This document shows positions 51,462-59,027 of a stretch of 59,027 bases of DNA, one piece after another. The DNA is taken from assembly GCA_017501355.1 (NCBI GenBank), contig JAFVXA010000062.1, positions 1-59,027 on the forward strand. Reading direction: 5' to 3'. The DNA comes from Oscillospiraceae bacterium. GTDB taxonomy: Bacteria; Bacillota; Clostridia; Oscillospirales; Oscillospiraceae. The notes under the pieces are model-generated. The model ran no database searches. It had not been told where the DNA came from and saw only the letters and a list, made by a program, of their open reading frames with translations. Numbering within the stretch: the stretch's first letter is position 1; every line of letters begins with the position of its first letter. The position numbers and the translations under genes are program-made.

Positions 51462-53507
51462 ATGCCGAAGCTCGACACGGACATCCGCTATCTTGCGGGT
51501 GTGGGCGAAGCGCGGGCAAAAACGCTCCGCAAGCTCGGCATTGAGACCGTGGGAGATCTCCTTTCCTATTTCCCCCGCACCTACGAGGATCGCAAGCTTT
51601 CCCCCTCCATTTCCTCGCTGATCGTGGGAGAAAACGCCGCTGTTGTCGCCATGGTGGCATCCACCCCCACTCTCAGCCGCATCCGCAAGGGGCTGAGTCT
51701 GGTAAAATTCCGCGCTGTGGATCAAAGCGGGGCGCTGGAAATCACCTTTTTCAACCGCCCCTATGCGAAAGAACAGTTTCACCGGGGCGAAAGCTATGTC
51801 TTTTACGGCAAGGTGGAGGGCACACTCCTCCGCCGCCAGATGAACAACCCCGTGGTGGAAAAAGAGGGGGCAGCCCAGCTCACAGGCAGCATCGTTCCCG
51901 TCTATCCCCTCACCGCAGGGGTGACGCAAACCCTGCTCATCAAGCTCATGCGGCAGGGACTTGCCGCTGCATCAGAGCTCCCCGAGGAGCTTCCCGACGA
52001 CATTCGGCAGAAACACAATTTATGTTATGTCAACTACGCTTATGAAAACATCCACTTCCCGCCCTCGCCCGAGGAACTTGCCATCGCGCGGCGGCGTCTG
52101 GTGTTCGAGGAACTTTTTTTCCTCACCGCAGGGCTGCGGCTCTGGCGCTCTCAGCGCGCCCGCATCGCCGTTACCCCCTGCGAGGCAATCGACCTTGCGT
52201 CCTTCTATGACGCTCTGCCCTTCACCCTCACAGGCGCTCAGCGCCGCGCCATTGCCGACGGCGTGTCGGATATGTGCGCAGGCACACCCATGAGCCGCCT
52301 CTGTCAGGGTGACGTGGGCAGCGGCAAAACTATGGTGGCGGCAGCGCTCACCTATTTCGCCGCGAAGAACGGCTTGCAGACAGCCTTTATGGCGCCGACC
52401 GAGGTGCTGGCAGAGCAGCATTACAAGGGACTTGCGCCGCTGATGGAGCAACTCGGGCTGCGCACGGCGCTGCTCACAGGCTCAACCGGGACAAAGGCGC
52501 GGCGGGAGCTGCTTTCACAGCTCGCCGCGGGCGAAATCGACCTGCTGCTTGGCACCCACGCTCTCATCAGCGAGGATGTCACATATCAGAAGCTTGGACT
52601 GGTGGTCACGGACGAACAGCACCGCTTTGGTGTGCGGCAGCGCGCCGCCCTCTCTGAAAAGGGCGTACACCCTCACATGCTGGTCATGTCCGCAACGCCC
52701 ATTCCCCGCACACTGGCACTGATTCTTTACGGCGATCTGGATGTGTCCCTTATCGACGAGCTGCCCCCCGGGCGGCAGAAGATCGACACCTTTTTTCTCC
52801 ACACCGGCTATCACGAACGGATCTACAGCTTTCTCCGCAAGCAGGTGGCAGAGGGGCGGCAGGCGTATGTGGTCTGCCCCATGGTGGAGGAGAACGAAGA
52901 GATCGAGGACGAGCGAAAATCCGTCATGGAATACGCCCGCTTCCTGCAGGAGGAGATTTTCCCCGATCTCAGAATTGGCTATGTCCACGGACGCATGAAA
53001 GCCAAGGAGAAAGCCGCTGCCATGGCAGACTTTGCAGGCGGCGTGACCCACATCCTGGTCTCCACCACCGTCATCGAGGTGGGTGTGGACGTACCCAATG
53101 CCACTGTCATGCTGGTGGAAAATGCGGAGCGCTTCGGTCTCAGCCAGCTCCATCAGCTCCGCGGACGGGTGGGACGCGGCAAGCACAAATCCTACTGTAT
53201 TCTGCTCTCCGACAATCGCAATCCCGAAACCCGGGAGCGCTTGAAGGTTATGACAGAGACCGCAGACGGTTTCCGCATCGCAGAGGAGGATCTGCGTCTG
53301 CGCGGTCCCGGCGATTTCTTCGGGCAGCGCCAGCACGGTCTGCCCGCCATGCGGGCGGCAGATCTCAGCTGCGATATGCCCCTGCTGCAGGAGGCGCAAA
53401 CGGCGGCAGAGGAACTGCTGCGGCAGGATCCGGGACTGCTGCTGCACCCTGCCATGCGGGAGAAAGTCACCCGACTGTTTGCCGCAAGCGCAGAAACACT
53501 GAACTGA
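51462..53507 (+). CDS. recG: ATP-dependent DNA helicase RecG
   Basis: RecG is a branch-migrating helicase that remodels stalled forks and Holliday junctions. The 681-residue protein has the wedge/OB domain at the N-terminus (YLAGVGEARAKTLRKLGIET, YFPRTYEDR), then helicase motifs: I as GDVGSGKT, II as TDEQHRFGVRQR, III as SATPIPRTLALI, and V/VI as TTVIEVGVDVPNATVML and HQLRGRVGRGKHKSYCILL. The C-terminus has the RFGLSQLHQLRG to ADLRGPGDFFG-like signature (RLRGPGDFFGQRQHGLP). Length normal. 35 bp after folA. Confidence 0.98.
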   Translation: MPKLDTDIRYLAGVGEARAKTLRKLGIETVGDLLSYFPRTYEDRKLSPSISSLIVGENAAVVAMVASTPTLSRIRKGLSLVKFRAVDQSGALEITFFNRPYAKEQFHRGESYVFYGKVEGTLLRRQMNNPVVEKEGAAQLTGSIVPVYPLTAGVTQTLLIKLMRQGLAAASELPEELPDDIRQKHNLCYVNYAYENIHFPPSPEELAIARRRLVFEELFFLTAGLRLWRSQRARIAVTPCEAIDLASFYDALPFTLTGAQRRAIADGVSDMCAGTPMSRLCQGDVGSGKTMVAAALTYFAAKNGLQTAFMAPTEVLAEQHYKGLAPLMEQLGLRTALLTGSTGTKARRELLSQLAAGEIDLLLGTHALISEDVTYQKLGLVVTDEQHRFGVRQRAALSEKGVHPHMLVMSATPIPRTLALILYGDLDVSLIDELPPGRQKIDTFFLHTGYHERIYSFLRKQVAEGRQAYVVCPMVEENEEIEDERKSVMEYARFLQEEIFPDLRIGYVHGRMKAKEKAAAMADFAGGVTHILVSTTVIEVGVDVPNATVMLVENAERFGLSQLHQLRGRVGRGKHKSYCILLSDNRNPETRERLKVMTETADGFRIAEEDLRLRGPGDFFGQRQHGLPAMRAADLSCDMPLLQEAQTAAEELLRQDPGLLLHPAMREKVTRLFAASAETLN

Positions 53508-53544
53508 AAAATTTTTTGCCGGGCTTCCGGCGGGAGGTATGATT

Positions 53545-54579
53545 ATGAAAATCACATCCAAACCCTTTGGCGTGACCCGTGACGGACAGGAGATCACCGA
53601 ATACACCCTCTCCTGCCCCAATGTGCAGGTCGCTGTACTGAACTATGGCGCTATCATCCGCAGCATCATCGTTCCCGACAGAAACGGCAAGCCCGTGGAC
53701 ATTGCCCTCGGCTATGACAACCTTGCCTATTATGAAGAGGACAGCAGCACCAACTTCGGTGCGCTGACGGGACGCTTTGCGGGTCGCATCCGCGAAGCCC
53801 GCTTCCCTCTCAACGGCGAAGAGGTGATTCTGCCCCCCAACAGCGGTCGCCACCACCTCCACGGTCCTTTCCGCAACAAGGTGCTGCAGGCTTCCGTCTG
53901 CGGTGGCTCGCTGGTGCTCAGCGGCGTTTCCCCTGCGGAGGAGGAGGGCTATCCCGGCGATCTCAGCTTCTCCGTCACCTATACCCTCAGCGACGACGGT
54001 ATCCTCGCCATGATCTATGACGCGGACACCACCGCCGACACCGTGGTGAACCTCACCAACCACTCCTACTTCAACCTCAACGGTCACAGCAGCGGCGATG
54101 TGCTCGGTCAGGAGCTGCAGCTCGGCGCATCCCACATTCTGGAAAACACCGATGAGCTGCTGCCCACGGGCGAAATTCTCCCCGTTGCGAACACCCCCTT
54201 TGATTTCCGCCGCCTTGCCCCCATCTCCCAGGGCTTCCCCCTGCAGGGCGAGCAGATGGAGTTTGCAGGGGGCTATGACCACTGCTTCCTGCTGGACGAG
54301 GATGCCAAGATCGCCGCCATCGCCCACAGTGCCAAGACGGGCATCACCATGGAGGTCACCACCACCCAGCCCGCCGTGGTGTTCTATAGCGGCAACTTCC
54401 TCATGGATCACCCCTATCGCGGCAAGGGCGGCTGCCAGTATGATGCGCAGCACGGTTTCTGCCTCGAAACCCAGCACGCCCCCAACAGCCCCAATATGCC
54501 GGAGTTCCCCACTACCACGCTGAAAGCAGGGGAGCATTACCACGAAGCAACCCTTTGGAAGTTCCTCACGCTGAAGTAA
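53545..54579 (+). CDS. galM: galactose mutarotase (aldose 1-epimerase)
   Basis: GalM interconverts alpha- and beta-anomers of galactose and glucose. The 344-residue protein has GALTGRFAGRIREARFPLNG, HHLHGPF with a catalytic-type His, NLTNHSYFNLNGHSSG with the second active-site His, and GFCLETQHAPNSPN with the catalytic Glu. The second ATG at 53545 is chosen since GGGAGG lies seven bases before it. It closes the thyA-folA-recG-galM run; there are no other sugar genes nearby. Confidence 0.95.
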   Translation: MKITSKPFGVTRDGQEITEYTLSCPNVQVAVLNYGAIIRSIIVPDRNGKPVDIALGYDNLAYYEEDSSTNFGALTGRFAGRIREARFPLNGEEVILPPNSGRHHLHGPFRNKVLQASVCGGSLVLSGVSPAEEEGYPGDLSFSVTYTLSDDGILAMIYDADTTADTVVNLTNHSYFNLNGHSSGDVLGQELQLGASHILENTDELLPTGEILPVANTPFDFRRLAPISQGFPLQGEQMEFAGGYDHCFLLDEDAKIAAIAHSAKTGITMEVTTTQPAVVFYSGNFLMDHPYRGKGGCQYDAQHGFCLETQHAPNSPNMPEFPTTTLKAGEHYHEATLWKFLTLK

Positions 54580-54603
54580 ACAGGAATCCATATCAACAAG
54601 AAG

Positions 54604-54638
54604 AAAGCAGCTGTACGGCAATGCCGTACAGCTGCTTT
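54604..54638. terminator. terminator between galM and clpB
   Basis: Arms AAAGCAGCTGTACGGCA and its complement, nearly without a loop (inner bases would open), followed by TTTGTTT on the plus strand. It may also end clpB on the minus strand, where the tract is weaker. Confidence 0.85.
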
Positions 54639-54641
54639 TGT

Positions 54642-57236
54642 TTACACCACTTTCAATTCTCCATTCACTGCATCCACTCGCAGAGTTTCACCGCTGCTGA
54701 CATTACCCGCAAGGATACGCCGTGCCAGCAGGGTTTCCACCGTGTGCTGGAGATAGCGACGCAGAGGTCTTGCACCATACTGGGGATCATACGCCTCGTC
54801 AATGACGAGCTGCTTTGCCCCATCTGTCAAGACGCAGGAAAGCTGCTGACCCGCGAGACGACGGTTCAGTGCCGCGATCTGCAGATCGATGATCTTCGTG
54901 ATATGCTCCTTGCTGAGGGGCTGGTAGTAAACGATTTCGTCAAGGCGATTCAGAAATTCCGGGCGGAAGCTACGGCGCAGCAGCTGATCCACCTGCGCTC
55001 TCGCCTCTTCGCTGATGGTGCCGCTTTCGCTCACACTCTGCAGCAGATATTCACTGCCGAGATTAGAGGTCAGAATGATAACGGTATTCTTGAAATCCAC
55101 CGTCCGTCCCTGGGAGTCGGTGACGCGACCATCGTCCAGCACCTGCAGCAGCACGTTGAACACATCCGGGTGAGCTTTTTCCACCTCGTCGAAGAGGATC
55201 ACACTGTAAGGACGGCGGCGCACCGCTTCCGTGAGCTGACCGCCCTCCTCATAGCCAACATAGCCGGGAGGCGCACCGATGAGGCGGGAGACGGAAAACT
55301 TCTCCATATACTCCGACATATCGATGCGGACGAGGTTCTTTTCATCATCAAACAGGCTTTCCGCAAGGGTCTTTGCCAGCTCCGTCTTGCCCACGCCCGT
55401 GGGACCGAGGAACAGGAACGAACCGATGGGGCGGTTCGGGTCCTGAATGCCCGCGCGGCTGCGGAGGATGGCATCGGAGACGGAACGCACCGCTTCCTCC
55501 TGTCCCACCACACGGCGGTGGAGAATCTCCTCCAGATGCAGCAGCTTTTCCCGTTCTCCTTCCATCAGTTTCGCAACAGGAATTCCCGTCCAGCGCTCCA
55601 CAATGCGGGCGATCTCCTCTTCCGTCACCTTGTCACGCAGCAGACTGTTTTCCCGTCCGCTTTGGGTGCGGCGTTCCTCTTCTTCCAGTCGCTTTTTCGC
55701 CTCGGGCAGGCGACCGTATTTCAGCTCTGCCGCCTTTTCCAAGTCGTATTCCCGTTCTGCCCGCAGGATCTCCGCATTCAGCCGCTCGATCTCCTCACGT
55801 AGCTGCTGCACCCGCAGAATTTCACTCTTTTCGTTTTCCCAGCGGGCTTTCATGGCGTTAAAGCTGTCACGGTTTTCTGCCAGCTCCTTCTGCAGTTCCG
55901 CAAGGCGCTGTCCCGCAAGACTGTCCTCATCCTTCTTCAGCGCCGCTTCTTCGATCTCCAGCTGCACGATCCTGCGGCGCACCACATCCAGTTCCGTGGG
56001 CATGGAGTCCATCTCCGAGCGGATCAGTGCGCAGGCTTCATCCACCAAGTCAATGGCTTTATCCGGCAGGAAGCGGTCGGTGATATAGCGGTCAGAAAGC
56101 GTGGCGGCGGCAATGATGGCGCCATCCGTGATCTTCACGCCGTGGAACACCTCGTAGCGCTCCTTCAGTCCTCGGAGAATGGCAATACTGTCTTCTACCG
56201 TGGGTTCCTGCACCAGCACGGTCTGAAAACGGCGTTCCAGCGCCGGGTCTTTCTCGATATATTTGCGGTATTCATCGAGGGTCGTTGCGCCAATGCAGTG
56301 GAGCTCACCTCGCGCGAGCATTGGCTTGAGGAGATTGCCCGCATCCATAGCGCCCTCGGTCTTGCCCGCGCCCACAATGGTGTGGAGCTCATCGATGAAG
56401 AGGATGATGCGGCCCTCGCTCTGCTTGACTTCGCTCAGCACTGCCTTCAGTCGCTCCTCAAATTCACCGCGGTACTTCGCGCCCGCGATCAGCGCACCCA
56501 TGTCGAGGGAAAACACCGTCTTGTCCATGAGATTCTTCGGCACATCGCCCCGCACAATGCGCTGGGCAAGTCCCTCTGCAATGGCAGTCTTGCCCACACC
56601 CGGCTCGCCGATGAGCACGGGATTGTTCTTGGTTTTGCGGGACAAAATACGGATGACATTGCGGATCTCCTCATCACGTCCGATGACAGGATCCATCTTC
56701 TGTTGCCGTGCCCGCTCCACCAGATCTGTGCCGTATTTCTGCAAGGTATCGTAGGTATCCTCCGGATTGTCCGAAGTCACCCGCTGATTGCCCCGCACGG
56801 TCTGCAACGTCTGTAGTGTCCCTTCCTTTGTGATACCGAAGGCACGCAGCAGCTCCTTCATGCTGCTGTCCGCACATTCGATCAAACCGAGAAACAAATG
56901 CTCCACAGACACAAATTCATCCCGCATCTGCTGTTGAATCTGCTCCGCTTCATTCAGCGCCGCCTCCGTCTCGCGGGAGACATAGAAGCGATCTGCTTCC
57001 CAGCCGCTCCCGCTGACCTTCGGCAGCTTCGATACCTCACGCAGGGTCATCTCTTCCAGATTATCCGCCGCAAGCCCCATCTTCATCACAAGCTGGGGGA
57101 TCAAGCCTCCCTCCTGCCGCAGCAGGCTCAGCAGCAGATGGCACTGCTCGATTTGCTGATTACCGTATTCCCAGGCAAGGTTTCTTGCGCTCTGCAGCGC
57201 TTCCAACGATTTCTGTGTGTACTTCTGTGCATTCAT
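54642..57236 (-). CDS. clpB: ClpB disaggregase
   Basis: ClpB with DnaK rescues aggregated proteins after heat stress. The 864-residue protein has the Clp-N domain (~1-145), D1 with Walker A GEPGVGKT and Walker B ILFIDE, then a coiled-coil M-domain (~400-520, e.g. [17 protein letters not shown]), D2 with GPTGVGKT and VILFDE, pore loops KYRG and GYVG, and [11 protein letters not shown] near the end. The M-domain separates it from ClpC, and there is no IGF/L loop for ClpP. The start at 57236 is seven bases after AGGAGGT. A CIRCE operator lies in its leader. Confidence 0.96.
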   Translation of the reverse strand: MNAQKYTQKSLEALQSARNLAWEYGNQQIEQCHLLLSLLRQEGGLIPQLVMKMGLAADNLEEMTLREVSKLPKVSGSGWEADRFYVSRETEAALNEAEQIQQQMRDEFVSVEHLFLGLIECADSSMKELLRAFGITKEGTLQTLQTVRGNQRVTSDNPEDTYDTLQKYGTDLVERARQQKMDPVIGRDEEIRNVIRILSRKTKNNPVLIGEPGVGKTAIAEGLAQRIVRGDVPKNLMDKTVFSLDMGALIAGAKYRGEFEERLKAVLSEVKQSEGRIILFIDELHTIVGAGKTEGAMDAGNLLKPMLARGELHCIGATTLDEYRKYIEKDPALERRFQTVLVQEPTVEDSIAILRGLKERYEVFHGVKITDGAIIAAATLSDRYITDRFLPDKAIDLVDEACALIRSEMDSMPTELDVVRRRIVQLEIEEAALKKDEDSLAGQRLAELQKELAENRDSFNAMKARWENEKSEILRVQQLREEIERLNAEILRAEREYDLEKAAELKYGRLPEAKKRLEEEERRTQSGRENSLLRDKVTEEEIARIVERWTGIPVAKLMEGEREKLLHLEEILHRRVVGQEEAVRSVSDAILRSRAGIQDPNRPIGSFLFLGPTGVGKTELAKTLAESLFDDEKNLVRIDMSEYMEKFSVSRLIGAPPGYVGYEEGGQLTEAVRRRPYSVILFDEVEKAHPDVFNVLLQVLDDGRVTDSQGRTVDFKNTVIILTSNLGSEYLLQSVSESGTISEEARAQVDQLLRRSFRPEFLNRLDEIVYYQPLSKEHITKIIDLQIAALNRRLAGQQLSCVLTDGAKQLVIDEAYDPQYGARPLRRYLQHTVETLLARRILAGNVSSGETLRVDAVNGELKVV

Positions 57237-57258
57237 GTATTGCACCTCCTCAGTCGTT

Positions 57259-57285
57259 TTAGCACTCTATCCATTCGAGTGCTAA
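57259..57285 (-). promoter_or_regulatory. CIRCE operator (HrcA binding site) of clpB
   Basis: TTAGCACTC (57259-57267), nine bases, GAGTGCTAA (57277-57285). Perfect match to the CIRCE inverted repeat, between the clpB promoter and start codon. Confidence 0.97.
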
Positions 57286-57300
57286 TCTTCTTTTGGCATC

Positions 57301-57329
57301 ATCATAGCGCGGTAAATCTTTTCTGTCAA
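57301..57329 (-). promoter_or_regulatory. sigma-A promoter of clpB
   Basis: TTGACA (57324-57329), 17 bp, TATGAT (57301-57306) on the minus strand; the CIRCE begins about nine bases after the predicted start of transcription. Confidence 0.9.
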
Positions 57330-57399
57330 TTCGCCCAAAGTGGATTTTACAAATTGTTCATCATGTCTTAGTCTCAGCCATTCCTGTTGCATTTGTCCC

Positions 57400-57428
57400 T
57401 TGTCAACCGTGATTCAATTGTGTACAAT
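57400..57428 (+). promoter_or_regulatory. promoter of the DUF2156-GNAT gene
   Basis: TTGTCA (57400-57405), 17 bp, TACAAT (57423-57428), 31 bp before the start codon. Confidence 0.8.
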
Positions 57429-57459
57429 AAATGCAAAATCAAATCAAAAGGATCGCTTT

Positions 57460-58863
57460 ATGCTGGAATTTAAGCCACTTTTCGTAGCAGACACGGCGCT
57501 GCTGCGCTCCTATTATGAACACTGTCCCTTCCGTTTCTGCGAATATACCGCGGGCATCAAGCTCATGTGGACCTCTCTCCGCCCCGCCTATGCGGAAGCC
57601 GCAGGCTGCCTGCTGGTGCGTTTCGAACTGGATGGCGAGACCTTCTTCGACTATCCCGTGGCAGGCGCAGAGGGAGACGAGGATGCGGCGCTTACAGCGT
57701 TGGAGCAGCACTGGATCGAGCAGGGCATTGCCCCCATCTTCTCCGTCATCCCGTCCGAAAAGCTGCCGCACCTGCTGCGCCGCTACCCCTATGCCCGCGT
57801 CAGCGCCCCCCGTCTCTGGCAGGATTACCTCTACCACGCCGAGGATATGCAGTCCTTTGCGGGACGGCGATACAGCGGACAGCGTAACCACATCAACAAT
57901 TTCACCAGACGCTATCCCACGGCGCACTTCCGCCCTCTCACCGCAGAGGATGAGGACAAGCTCGCTATCTTCTGGCGGGAGTTTGAGGAGCAGTTCGCAA
58001 AGGGCGACAGTAAAAGTGCCGTGAAGGAGCTGCGCCTTGCGGAGGAGTTTTTCAACGCCCACTATGCGGACGGGCACTTCCTTGCGGGCTGCATGGAACT
58101 GGACGGGCGCATGATCTCCGTCGCTCTCGGTGAGCGCTGCGGTGAGACCGTCATCGTCCACATCGAAAAAGCCATGCAGGAATTTGAGGGCATCTATCCC
58201 ACCATGGTGCGGGAATTTGCCCGCACCTTCGGCGGCGATGCGCTCTGGTTCAACCGCGAGGATGATGCCGCGAACCGTGGACTTCGCATGAGCAAGCTCC
58301 AGTATCTCCCCGCCGAAATGGGCGAGAAGTACCACGTGGAGCTGGAAAACGAGCTCCATCACCTCCGTGAGATCCCCACACTGCAAACGGAGCGGCTGAC
58401 CCTCCGTCCGTTTACGGATGCAGACAAGCCCGCCTACAACGCCATCTGTCTCGATGACGAGCGCAACCGCTGGTGGGGCTATGATTACCGTACTGATCTC
58501 GGCGATGCACCCCTCACGGAGGATTACTTTCTCTCCGTCACACGGGAGGATTTCCGCCGCCACCTTGCGGTGAATTTCGCCATCTGCCTCGGTGAGCGCT
58601 GTATCGGCGAAGCGGTGCTTTATCGCTTCGATCATCGCGGCGGCGCAGAGCTTGGCTGCCGCATCGTCAAAAGCGAGGCGGGCAGCGGCTACGGCACGGA
58701 AGCCTTCACCGCCGTGAAGAACTGGGCGCTGTACAAGCTGGGACTTCGGAAGGTGGTCGCCAAGTGCTATCACGAAAACACCGCGTCCTTCCGTATGCTC
58801 AGCTCCTGTATGCGGAAAACGGGCGAGGATGAGACCTTTTCTTATTTTGAAACCACAGTATGA
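57460..58863 (+). CDS. DUF2156 (LPG-synthase C-terminal-like) - GNAT acetyltransferase fusion
   Basis: 467 residues from ATG at 57460 (AAAAGGATCGCTTT upstream). Residues ~1-310 are a DUF2156-type domain made of two GNAT-like folds, as in the catalytic part of MprF-type aminoacyl-phosphatidylglycerol synthases (FDYPVAG, SGQRNHINNFTRRYP, GDALWFNREDDAANRGLRMS). Residues ~315-467 are a RimJ/RimL-type GNAT domain (ETERLTLRPF-like TERLTLRPFTDADKPAYNA, EAGSGYGTEAFTAVKNWAL, KVVAKCYHENTASFRML). There are no membrane helices, so this is a soluble enzyme. DUF2156 alone may use aminoacyl-tRNA; the C-terminal part uses acetyl-CoA. The substrate is unknown. Confidence 0.88.
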   Translation: MLEFKPLFVADTALLRSYYEHCPFRFCEYTAGIKLMWTSLRPAYAEAAGCLLVRFELDGETFFDYPVAGAEGDEDAALTALEQHWIEQGIAPIFSVIPSEKLPHLLRRYPYARVSAPRLWQDYLYHAEDMQSFAGRRYSGQRNHINNFTRRYPTAHFRPLTAEDEDKLAIFWREFEEQFAKGDSKSAVKELRLAEEFFNAHYADGHFLAGCMELDGRMISVALGERCGETVIVHIEKAMQEFEGIYPTMVREFARTFGGDALWFNREDDAANRGLRMSKLQYLPAEMGEKYHVELENELHHLREIPTLQTERLTLRPFTDADKPAYNAICLDDERNRWWGYDYRTDLGDAPLTEDYFLSVTREDFRRHLAVNFAICLGERCIGEAVLYRFDHRGGAELGCRIVKSEAGSGYGTEAFTAVKNWALYKLGLRKVVAKCYHENTASFRMLSSCMRKTGEDETFSYFETTV

Positions 58864-58864
58864 G

Positions 58865-58890
58865 CAAAGCGGCGGTTTTCCGCCGCTTTG
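58865..58890 (+). terminator. hairpin after the DUF2156-GNAT gene
   Basis: An 11-bp perfect stem CAAAGCGGCGG/CCGCCGCTTTG with tetraloop TTTT. No U-run follows, so termination may be inefficient or rho-dependent. Confidence 0.6.
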
Positions 58891-58981
58891 AGACTGTCAA
58901 TAAACCCTTTTATCCGATTCGACGGGAAGGAAGGGTGTGTGCGGGAAACCCAGGAAGGGTGTCCTGCACCTTTCAAATAAG

Positions 58982-59016
58982 AAGTTTTTAGAACTTTTTG
59001 CAAGTTCTAAAAACTT
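58982..59016. repeat. 15-bp perfect inverted repeat near the right edge
   Basis: AAGTTTTTAGAACTT and its complement around a five-base loop TTTGC. A GGAAGGGTGT direct repeat lies just before it (near 58931 and 58952). There is no ORF; the context is cut by the window edge. Confidence 0.6.
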
Positions 59017-59027
59017 GCACAGCGGGG

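Overview
The window reads as a chromosomal segment of a Gram-positive, anaerobic, spore-lineage Firmicute, most likely Clostridia of the Oscillospirales/Ruminococcaceae type. Supporting signs are the S10-spc ribosomal order with secY-adk-map-infA-rpmJ-rpsM-rpsK, a zinc-ribbon S14, the short archaeal-type prolyl-tRNA synthetase, a 56-residue clostridial ferredoxin, spmA/spmB, an AbrB/SpoVT-like regulator, SLH-domain surface proteins, a CIRCE element and consensus sigma-A promoters. This placement is inferred from gene content only.

Positions 1-13.5 kb (minus strand) hold the S10-spc-alpha ribosomal operon, entered from a strong promoter at 13799-13827 and running leftwards through 28 tightly packed genes to a truncated rpsK. 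Spacing is mostly under 20 bp, with TAATG and ATGA couplings. Exceptions are a ~285-nt structured leader before rpsJ, a 149-bp gap rpsJ-rplC, a 218-bp hairpin-rich gap rpsN-rpsH and the map-infA gap, which is filled by a 53-codon ORF. Next come proS, a 582-residue membrane-anchored protein of unknown function and a ClpC-type unfoldase with a TTG start, each with its own signals.

Positions 20.2-28.1 kb carry a ferredoxin, the rRNA/tRNA methyltransferase pair trmN6-rsmI, an MBOAT/DHHW pair for O-acylation of an exported polymer, an ECF sigma factor/anti-sigma/lipoprotein module, an AbrB-like regulator and spmAB.

Positions 28.2-34.9 kb form a surface-protein region. Two large SLH proteins converge on an 820-bp gap holding a decayed IS3-type orfA and an inverted-repeat element, followed by a small membrane protein. 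Positions 35.2-43.4 kb hold a heterodimeric ABC exporter with one degenerate ATP site, an orphan structured RNA gene, an ACT-domain regulator, an AI-2E/YtvI-type membrane protein and a class A penicillin-binding protein with an EF-hand-like tail.

Positions 43.7-54.6 kb hold a frameshifted DUF1292 gene followed by a 6S-like RNA, a membrane-anchored parvulin foldase, tcdA, a DUF554 protein, MATE efflux with an AraC regulator, and a thyA-folA-recG-galM run. Positions 54.6-59.0 kb hold clpB under CIRCE/HrcA control and a divergent DUF2156-GNAT fusion. I found no CRISPR array, tRNA, rRNA, phage module or recognisable defence system. The least explained parts are the non-coding RNAs, the structured spacers within the ribosomal operon and the large unknown membrane protein.
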